From Bryobacterales bacterium (GTDB taxonomy: Bacteria > Acidobacteriota > Terriglobia > Bryobacterales > Bryobacteraceae): 6,552 nt of DNA. The notes under the pieces are model-generated. The model was not told the origin of the DNA. It saw only the letters and a program-made list of their open reading frames with translations, and ran no database searches. The position numbers and the translations under genes are program-made. Numbering within the stretch: the stretch's first letter is position 1; each line of letters begins with the position of its first letter. Location: contig JAEHDI010000411.1 in NCBI GenBank assembly GCA_016880505.1, positions 1 through 6,552 on the forward strand, written 5' to 3'. This document shows positions 1 through 4,882 of this stretch, piece by piece.

Positions 1-106
1 GCCCGACACGAGCACGCACAGAGGACCACCCCTGACCCCCGGCGGCACCCTCGCGTGCCGGCTCACACCCATCTATCGACGGAGATGGGAAGAACATGAG
101 GGTACA
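1..106. other. Leader region upstream of the FG-GAP gene, no assignable gene
   Basis: No gene can be assigned here. All three plus-strand frames could carry the tail of a gene that begins outside the window: one stays open to a stop at 97-99, one stops at 33-35, and the third runs into the FG-GAP gene with no ATG, GTG or TTG upstream of 107. The composition of these short tails is not diagnostic. A GC hairpin at 43-60 (CGGCAC, six-base loop, GTGCCG) lies eight bases after the stop at 33-35. It could be a weak terminator of an upstream gene or a leader structure, but no T-tract follows it. Confidence 0.3.
98..102 (+). promoter_or_regulatory. Shine-Dalgarno-like GAGGG before the FG-GAP gene
   Basis: GAGGG ends four bases before the ATG at 107. 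The spacing is short but usable. Together with the signal peptide that begins at this ATG, it supports 107 as the start. Confidence 0.4.
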
Positions 107-1213
107 ATGGCGCGCGTGGGCTTTCTGTTCGCTGGAATCCTCTCTGCCCTCGCGGTTGTATGCTCGCTCCCGGCCCAGCCGGTGCGGCTGGTCCGGCACA
201 CGATCGTCTCGACACGGACGGCTGCGATCACGGGCGCCGCCCTCGATCTTCGGAAGCAGGGCGCCCCGGTTCTCTTGACATGGGGACACGGAGTCGACGC
301 GCACCCGCTGCCTGCCGGACCAAATCGCGCCATCGTCGCACCTGGCGGGACGTTCTACCGTGAGGGTGGATGCCTGTTCGATGCCGACGGCGACAGCGAT
401 CCGGAATTGATCCTCCTGGAGGTCGGCGGCGATCTTGTCTGGCTTCGGCAGAACGGTTCGGTCCGCGGCGTCATTGACACGGGCGTCGATTCGCGTGATA
501 TCGTTCCCGCGACCCTCCATGGCCGGCGCGGCATCCTGTTGGTTCAGAAACAGGCACAGGTCCGCTTCTACCAGACCCCGAAGAACCTCCGCGACAAGTG
601 GCCGTACCGCGAGATTTACTCGTTCTACACGCCTTCACGGCAGGCGGGTATCCGCCTTGACGATGTCGACGGTGATGGCCTGCCGGACATCCTCTGCGGC
701 AATTATTGGATCCGGTCCCCTGCGTCGTTTGATCTGCCGTGGCGGCTGTTCGCCATCAACACCTGGAGCGAGACCCCGGACTCGGCGATGTTGCGGCTCG
801 CGCTGGCGGATGTCGCCGGGCGTGGCTCCCGGCAGCTAATCGCCGCACAGGCGGAGGCGCCGGCGGCGCGGCTCGCCTGGTTCGAGAAGCCCGCTGATCC
901 CACGCAGCTCTGGGAGGAACATCGTATCGGAGACGTTGCCGGCCTCCGGTTTCTGCAAGGACTGGACGCCGCCGACTTCGACGGCGATGGTCTCGTCGAC
1001 CTGGCGGCCGGCGAAAACGCCGGCGAGAGATCGCGCCTGTCCCTGCTCCACAACCTGGGCGGCGGCTCGTTCCGCGCCCGGCAAATCGCTTCAAACTGCC
1101 CCGTCTTCTATTTGCGCGCAACAGATGTGAATGGTGACACAAAACCGGAGTTGGTCACCGCCGGCCCCAGCGGGGCCGCCTGGTGGGAGAACCGAACTCA
1201 CTTGCGCAAATAG
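107..1213 (+). CDS. Secreted FG-GAP/VCBS repeat protein
   Basis: The 368-aa product has a probable Sec signal peptide (residues 1 to about 23: Arg-3, then a hydrophobic stretch, with likely cleavage near LPA|Q). The mature part carries four calcium-loop motifs of the DxDGDxxxD/E type: DADGDSDPE (92-100), DVDGDGLPD (186-194), DFDGDGLVD (290-298) and DVNGDTKPE (340-348). A degenerate fifth lies near 235-245. Aromatic strands such as LAWFEKP and AAWWEN recur between them. This pattern is typical of FG-GAP/VCBS beta-propellers, where each loop binds Ca2+. Such proteins are exported and usually bind ligands or surfaces; they are rarely enzymes, and no catalytic motif is visible. Cys-19 is not in a good lipobox (AVVC), so a lipoprotein is unlikely. 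The frame is open upstream to the window edge but has no start codon there. The 3' end overlaps the convergent cupin gene by 16 bases. The specific substrate is unknown. Confidence 0.85.
   Translation: MARVGFLFAGILSALAVVCSLPAQPVRLVRHTIVSTRTAAITGAALDLRKQGAPVLLTWGHGVDAHPLPAGPNRAIVAPGGTFYREGGCLFDADGDSDPELILLEVGGDLVWLRQNGSVRGVIDTGVDSRDIVPATLHGRRGILLVQKQAQVRFYQTPKNLRDKWPYREIYSFYTPSRQAGIRLDDVDGDGLPDILCGNYWIRSPASFDLPWRLFAINTWSETPDSAMLRLALADVAGRGSRQLIAAQAEAPAARLAWFEKPADPTQLWEEHRIGDVAGLRFLQGLDAADFDGDGLVDLAAGENAGERSRLSLLHNLGGGSFRARQIASNCPVFYLRATDVNGDTKPELVTAGPSGAAWWENRTHLRK
1162..1178. terminator. GC hairpin that could end cupin transcription
   Basis: CGGCCCC (1162-1168) pairs perfectly with GGGGCCG (1172-1178) across a three-base loop. 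It lies inside the FG-GAP coding region. On the minus strand it sits about 20 bases after the cupin stop, where a terminator would be expected. No T-tract follows on the minus strand, so this is not a classic intrinsic terminator, and the structure may only reflect codons for Ala-Gly-Pro-Ser-Gly-Ala. Confidence 0.22.
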
Positions 1214-1545
1214 GCGTCGTCGCCGCGAATCCAGTCCTCCCGCACCGGCGAAAACAGATCGACGGCAACACTGTCTTCGAGCGCATCGACTCGGTGAGGA
1301 GTGTTCGGTGGAATCTGGATGACCTCTCCGGCCGTCAGGACCCGCTCTTCGCCGGCGATGGTAAAGCGCAGTTTGCCCTGTTGGAGCATACTGATCTGCT
1401 CGTTGAAGTGGCTGTGCTCAGGCACTACGCCACCCTTCGAGAGATAGATCCGTGCAACGGTCATCGTCTCCGCATGGATCACTTGCCGGGCGATCTGCGG
1501 GTTCATCTGCTCCAGCGTCATGTTGCCCCAGTCGTACACCTTCAT
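1198..1545 (-). CDS. Single-domain cupin protein (KdgF-like size and layout)
   Basis: The 115-aa protein is a one-domain cupin beta-barrel. Cupin motif 1 is at residues 38-57 (Gly-38/39, H44-x-H46, E49, G57). Cupin motif 2 is at 73-84 (Gly-73, IPPNTPH with H84). His-44, His-46 and His-84, with Glu-49 or Gln-50, are the expected metal ligands, and all are present. No signal peptide is visible, so it is probably cytoplasmic. Small cupins of this layout include KdgF-type proteins that linearise unsaturated uronates, but also many sugar-binding or isomerase-like proteins, so the reaction cannot be fixed from sequence alone. The ATG at 1543-1545 has no clear Shine-Dalgarno. An extended -10 just upstream suggests a very short leader. 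The gene is divergent from the large secreted hydrolase-like gene, and its last 16 bases overlap the convergent FG-GAP gene. Confidence 0.85.
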   Translation of the reverse strand: MKVYDWGNMTLEQMNPQIARQVIHAETMTVARIYLSKGGVVPEHSHFNEQISMLQQGKLRFTIAGEERVLTAGEVIQIPPNTPHRVDALEDSVAVDLFSPVREDWIRGDDAYLRK

Positions 1546-1554
1546 AGCGGGTGC

Positions 1555-1563
1555 ATTGTATCA
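1555..1563 (-). promoter_or_regulatory. Extended -10 promoter element for the cupin gene
   Basis: Read on the minus strand the site is TGATACAAT: a TGn extension plus TACAAT, one mismatch from the sigma-70 -10 consensus. The start codon lies nine bases further on, so transcription would begin only about 3-5 bases before the ATG, giving a nearly leaderless mRNA. This fits the absence of a Shine-Dalgarno. A TTGAGT at 1575-1580 resembles a -35 box, but its 14-base spacer is too short. Extended -10 promoters can work without a -35 box. Confidence 0.4.
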
Positions 1564-1614
1564 CGGCGGAGTGGACTCAACGAGATACCAGGATGTATGC
1601 TCACGACTGCACAC

Positions 1615-1618
1615 AGGA
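1615..1618 (+). promoter_or_regulatory. Shine-Dalgarno (AGGA) of the secreted hydrolase gene
   Basis: AGGA, within CACAGGAAAC, ends ten bases before the ATG at 1629. This is a slightly long but normal spacing. It supports this start, as does the signal peptide beginning at that codon. Confidence 0.55.
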
Positions 1619-1628
1619 AACCTGATCC

Positions 1629-3842
1629 ATGCTTGACTCTTCCTCCATCCTCCGAAAACTCGTTGTCCTGACACCCTTGCTCGCCCTCGCCGCTGGCGCC
1701 CAGGGCGGCAAGACCCGCGGCTGGTGGCCGCGACCGTACAGCGTCCAGCGCGACGATGCCGCCGGCAAGCTCGTCCTGTCAACGCCCTACTACACGATCG
1801 AGCACGACCTGAAGCAAGGTGGCACTCTCACGAAAATAGCCCTGACGCATGGCCGCGCAAAGAACCTGCTTGTGAGGCCGGTCGGCTCGAGCGTTCAGAT
1901 TTCGAGCCCTGAAGGCAAACCCGCATCCGAGCAGGAAGCTCCCTCGGCGAACACGTACAGCGACCTGTTCGACCGGTCACCCTCCGTGTCGCACAGCAAG
2001 GACGGCGACACGGAAATCGTCACGGTGAAAGCATCGCTCGTCGACAAGAACGGTGCATCCTCCGGCGTTACCGTCTCCACCACGTACCGTTACCGCTGGG
2101 GCTACATCAAGATCCGCAAGGAATTTCAGTTCCCGGAAACGAAGCGCACGCGGAACGTCTGTGTGCTCAACACGGTTCTCGATCCCAGCCTGACGGACTA
2201 CGGCTACCGACCAAACGTCCGCGAGTTGATGGATCCGGAGCTCTTCAGTTGGCGCGCCGGCCAGATCCGGCAATGGGGCAAGCTCCGTGCCGGAACGCAC
2301 TTCGATCTGCCTGTCCAGGTCCGCATGCTGCCGCGCTATTTCGTCTTCGCGAACCCCGGCGTCGAGGGCATCGAATGGTTCATGTCTGACGACCTCCATC
2401 AGTGGGACTACCAGATGACGGGAATCCCCGGAACCGGATGGGCGAACGCGCAAACGTCCACCGACCCGCTCGGTGTCGCCGTCTCCGTATATCCGGTAAT
2501 GCTCTCCTCGCGCTACGAGCTTCCGAAGGGTGGCGCTGTGAACCTGAAAGGCTCCTACGCGTTTGACTACTACATCGGGTTCCCGGTCCTCGAAGGTCAC
2601 GCTTACAAGCCGTGGCTCAACCGCTCCTTCGCGGTCAACAAAGGCGAGTGGGTCAGTGAGGATGAGATCAAGAAGAACGCCGCGGACGGCGTTGTCACCA
2701 TGCACTTGCACAACGACGGCGATCACCACCGCGACGGCATGTTCTGGCGTGACGGCAGCTACCCTCCGTATCCGCCCGAAGAAATGAAGAAAATGGACGC
2801 GGTTCTCAAGACCATCAAGAAGTACGGCATCAAGACCGCGCCCTACTTCTCGAACCACGAGTTGCACCAGAGCACCGAAGAGTTCGAAAAGCACGGCGAG
2901 GAGTGGGGCCGGATCGTGGAGGACCAGAACAACCTTCGGCCGAATTTCTACTACGGCGCTCACATGTGCCTGAAATCCGGCTGGTACGACTTCCTGAAGT
3001 TCTCCATTGATCGCGTGCTCAAGAATCACGACTTTGACGGCACGTACTACGACTGGCACATCGCCATGTTCTGCAACAACCCGCGTCACGTCGGCAAGAC
3101 GTCGAACGGCGTGCCGGGTGGAAAGGGCCTCGGAGCGCCCTCCATCTCTGAGACTACCCACTGGGACATCGACGAGTTGATCGGGCTCGCGGAGTGGACC
3201 AGGCAGCGCGTCGGCCCCGACGGCATCATGATCCTCCACAACACACTCGTACCGATGTTCGCCACCGAGAACTTCGCCAACTACATCGTCGGCATGGAGT
3301 TCAGCTACGGCCGCCTGTCCGTCTCCGTTCCGCAGCCGGCGGACGTTCCGCTCGAGTGGCAGTTCGCCGGTGCGCGCCCGCGAACCGTTATCGGCTACGG
3401 CACGATCGCCCGCGAGGCCCCAAAACGCTTGCACAGGGCGCACGCGCTCCTCACCCTCATGACCTCGGTCGCCCCGTGGCCCGCCGGCGACGAAGCGCTT
3501 GATCTATTCAAAGCCCTAAAGCCGCTTGGCGACATCGATCGCTATCAGTTTGAGGACTATCGGAACGAAGCGGTCAAAGTCGACGACCCGGCGGTGATGC
3601 ATGCGGTGTACAGCCGCGCGGGCGAGGCGTGGGTGCTCCTTGGCAACGCCCAGCCGCAGCCTACTGCCGTTCAGGTATCGGTCAACGCCGCGAAATTGCG
3701 AAACCCGCTCCCTTCGGTGAAGAAGGCCGAAGTCATCGTTGCCGGCAAGACGGCCGTGCTCACGCCGCCGAAGTTGTCCGGCGCGGGCCACAACATCACG
3801 GTCCCCGCCGACGACGTGGTCCTGGTTCACCTGACCAACTAG
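1629..3842 (+). CDS. Secreted putative glycoside hydrolase, family unassigned
   Basis: The 737-aa product starts with a clear Sec signal peptide (basic RK at 9-10, hydrophobic 11-22, cleavage likely after AGA at 24). Residues about 45-330 are rich in alternating beta-strand patterns and look like a beta-sandwich domain of the kind found before TIM-barrel glycosidases. Residues about 350-620 look like a (beta/alpha)8 barrel: strand VVTMHLHNDGDHH (355-367), helix EEMKKMDAVLKTIKKYG (384-400), strand IKTAPYFSNHELH (401-413), strand FDGTYYDWH (469-477), strand IMILHN (533-538) and GMEFSYG (555-561). A C-terminal all-beta domain covers about 650-737. Asp-470 and Asp-475 lie at a barrel strand end where retaining glycosidases such as GH36 place the nucleophile; Glu-411 or Glu-557 are acid/base candidates. 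These assignments are inference. I cannot name the GH or DUF family. It is divergent from the cupin and ends six bases before convergent rsmD. Confidence 0.6.
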   Translation: MLDSSSILRKLVVLTPLLALAAGAQGGKTRGWWPRPYSVQRDDAAGKLVLSTPYYTIEHDLKQGGTLTKIALTHGRAKNLLVRPVGSSVQISSPEGKPASEQEAPSANTYSDLFDRSPSVSHSKDGDTEIVTVKASLVDKNGASSGVTVSTTYRYRWGYIKIRKEFQFPETKRTRNVCVLNTVLDPSLTDYGYRPNVRELMDPELFSWRAGQIRQWGKLRAGTHFDLPVQVRMLPRYFVFANPGVEGIEWFMSDDLHQWDYQMTGIPGTGWANAQTSTDPLGVAVSVYPVMLSSRYELPKGGAVNLKGSYAFDYYIGFPVLEGHAYKPWLNRSFAVNKGEWVSEDEIKKNAADGVVTMHLHNDGDHHRDGMFWRDGSYPPYPPEEMKKMDAVLKTIKKYGIKTAPYFSNHELHQSTEEFEKHGEEWGRIVEDQNNLRPNFYYGAHMCLKSGWYDFLKFSIDRVLKNHDFDGTYYDWHIAMFCNNPRHVGKTSNGVPGGKGLGAPSISETTHWDIDELIGLAEWTRQRVGPDGIMILHNTLVPMFATENFANYIVGMEFSYGRLSVSVPQPADVPLEWQFAGARPRTVIGYGTIAREAPKRLHRAHALLTLMTSVAPWPAGDEALDLFKALKPLGDIDRYQFEDYRNEAVKVDDPAVMHAVYSRAGEAWVLLGNAQPQPTAVQVSVNAAKLRNPLPSVKKAEVIVAGKTAVLTPPKLSGAGHNITVPADDVVLVHLTN

Positions 3843-3852
3843 CCCGGGCTAG
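3839..3852. repeat. Perfect 14-bp palindrome holding both convergent stop codons
   Basis: CTAGCCCGGGCTAG reads the same on both strands. Its TAG at 3840-3842 ends the hydrolase gene, and its mirror image at 3849-3851 is the TAG of rsmD. As RNA it could fold into a five-base-pair stem with a CCGG loop in either direction. It has no T-tract, so it is at best a weak bidirectional terminator. Confidence 0.5.
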
Positions 3853-4376
3853 GCGGGCTCAAAGAAGCTCAGCGAATTGTCCCCCTGCCGCAGCACACGG
3901 GTGCGGCGGAGGCGCCCGTACATTTCTTCGAGCGCGAAGCGTGATGCGTGCTGCACGATCGCAAGCGCCGGCGGCGTCCTGCCCAGGATCTCGAGCGCCT
4001 TACCGTACTCCCGCTCCTGCTCGTACGGTGGATCGAGGAATACGACGCCGGCCTCGAAGCGCTCCAGCAGGGCCGTGACCCGTCCGCCGGCAACGGTCGC
4101 GCGTTCCGACGCACCGAGCGAATCGAGGTTTTCGTGAATCACCCGGACGGCGGCCCGGTTCTGCTCGATGAACACCGCCCGCCGCGCTCCGCGGCTCAGC
4201 GCCTCGATGCCCACAGACCCGCATCCGGCGTAAGCATCCAGGAACACGCATCCTTCGATTCGCGGCGCAAGTACGTTGAACAGCGCCTCACGGAGCCGCT
4301 CCGGCGTGGGGCGTGTCCGCATGCCTGGTAAAGATTTCAGGCGGCGGCTCCGGAATTCACCCGCAATCACCCGCAT
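3849..4376 (-). CDS. rsmD: 16S rRNA (guanine966-N2)-methyltransferase RsmD
   Basis: RsmD uses S-adenosylmethionine to methylate N2 of G966 in 16S rRNA during 30S assembly in the cytoplasm. The 175-aa product has normal family length and the family landmarks in order: N-terminal MRVIAGEFRSRRL (1-13), TRPTPERLREALFNVL (21-36), SAM-binding motif I LDAYAGCGSVGIEALSRGA (46-64), acidic Glu-71 at the end of the next strand for ribose contact, and catalytic motif IV DPPY (115-118). Motif I has Ala-Tyr-Ala where many homologues have Leu-Phe-Ala, a common variant. The ATG shares its A with the upstream recG stop (TGATG), which fixes this start and implies translational coupling. In many bacteria rsmD is followed by coaD; here it is followed by a convergent gene instead. 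The annotation is secure. Confidence 0.95.
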   Translation of the reverse strand: MRVIAGEFRSRRLKSLPGMRTRPTPERLREALFNVLAPRIEGCVFLDAYAGCGSVGIEALSRGARRAVFIEQNRAAVRVIHENLDSLGASERATVAGGRVTALLERFEAGVVFLDPPYEQEREYGKALEILGRTPPALAIVQHASRFALEEMYGRLRRTRVLRQGDNSLSFFEPA

Positions 4377-4867
4377 CAGGCCACCATCACCAGTCCATAG
4401 CGCCGCTGCCAGTGATCCCGCAGGTAGGCGACCGCGCGCAGCAATTCCTCCTCCGAGGGCGGGCTGCCGATGAACGCAGCCGCCTCGGAACGCGCAATCT
4501 CCAGAATCTCCGCGTCGCGCAGGATGTTGGCGATGCGCAACGCCGGCAGCCCCGACTGCTTCGTCCCAAAGAATTCACCCGGACCGCGCAGCTTCAAGTC
4601 GATTTCCGCGATGTAGAAGCCGTCCGTGGACTCGACCATGGTGCGAATTCTCTCTTTGGCCGCGTCGTTGAGTTTTTCGGTGACGAGAACACAGTAGCTC
4701 TGCGACGCGCCGCGGCCGACACGTCCTCGAAGCTGGTGAAGTTGCGCGAGACCGAAGCGTTCCGCCTGTTCGATCATCATGACGGTCGCGTTCGGCACGT
4801 CCACGCCGACCTCGATGACCGTCGTCGAAACCAGAATCTTGATCTCGCCCTTTTTGAACTTCTCCAT
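4376..4867 (-). CDS. recG: RecG C-terminal fragment (helicase motifs V-VI and TRG region)
   Basis: This 163-codon piece runs from an ATG that is an internal Met codon of the full-length gene to the true recG stop. It contains helicase motif V (ILVSTTVIEVGVD, 11-23), motif VI with its arginine fingers (QLHQLRGRVGRG, 42-53) and the TRG translocation region (residues about 83-106, including RGPGEFFGT). It lacks Walker A, Walker B and the wedge domain, so it cannot be a helicase alone. An AAGGA sequence seven bases before the ATG could support independent initiation or reinitiation after the amber stop. The TGA stop overlaps the rsmD start by one base. It is best read as the downstream half of an interrupted gene; an independent protein is possible but unproven. 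Confidence 0.75.
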   Translation of the reverse strand: MEKFKKGEIKILVSTTVIEVGVDVPNATVMMIEQAERFGLAQLHQLRGRVGRGASQSYCVLVTEKLNDAAKERIRTMVESTDGFYIAEIDLKLRGPGEFFGTKQSGLPALRIANILRDAEILEIARSEAAAFIGSPPSEEELLRAVAYLRDHWQRRYGLVMVA

Positions 4868-4882
4868 CGCCGCTTCCTTCTA
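4867..4882 (-). promoter_or_regulatory. Amber stop followed by Shine-Dalgarno-like AAGGA and ATG
   Basis: Reading the minus strand, TAG (4882-4880) is followed at once by AAGGA (4879-4875), seven bases, then ATG (4867-4865). The geometry is suitable for a terminating ribosome to restart on the C-terminal fragment. However, AAG GAA are also the Lys-Glu codons expected at this place in RecG, so the match may be chance. Confidence 0.4.

Larger units (their letters stand above)
1546..1628. promoter_or_regulatory. Divergent intergenic region between cupin and hydrolase genes
   Basis: These 83 bases must hold the promoters of both divergent genes. The cupin side has the extended -10 at 1555-1563. 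On the plus strand only a weak -10-like TATGCT (1596-1601) is visible, with no convincing -35 box. I see no clear operator palindrome. Any shared regulator would have to bind here, which would allow joint control of the two genes; that is inference. Confidence 0.4.

Noticed and set aside
1..99. Reading frame open from the window edge to TGA at 97-99 as a partial gene
   Set aside because: Only 32 residues are visible, with random-looking composition, and the other frames are equally plausible. It cannot be supported.
103..108. TACAAT as a -10 promoter box
   Set aside because: It overlaps the start codon of the FG-GAP gene, so it cannot drive that gene from its chosen start.
1977..3443. 488-codon open frame on the minus strand, antisense to the hydrolase gene
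   Set aside because: Its product is rich in Val, Arg and Asp with no domain pattern. It arises from the GC-rich codon bias of the plus-strand gene, which has a signal peptide and coherent secondary structure.
4880..4882. TAG reassigned to an amino acid (for example pyrrolysine) or general amber readthrough in this organism
   Set aside because: TAG is the apparent normal stop of three other genes here: FG-GAP (1211-1213), hydrolase (3840-3842) and rsmD (3851-3849). No readthrough signal is evident, so a point mutation or base error is simpler.
4867..4882. Frameshift as the cause of the recG split
   Set aside because: The codons on both sides of the stop are in the same frame and only TAG intervenes, so no insertion or deletion is needed.
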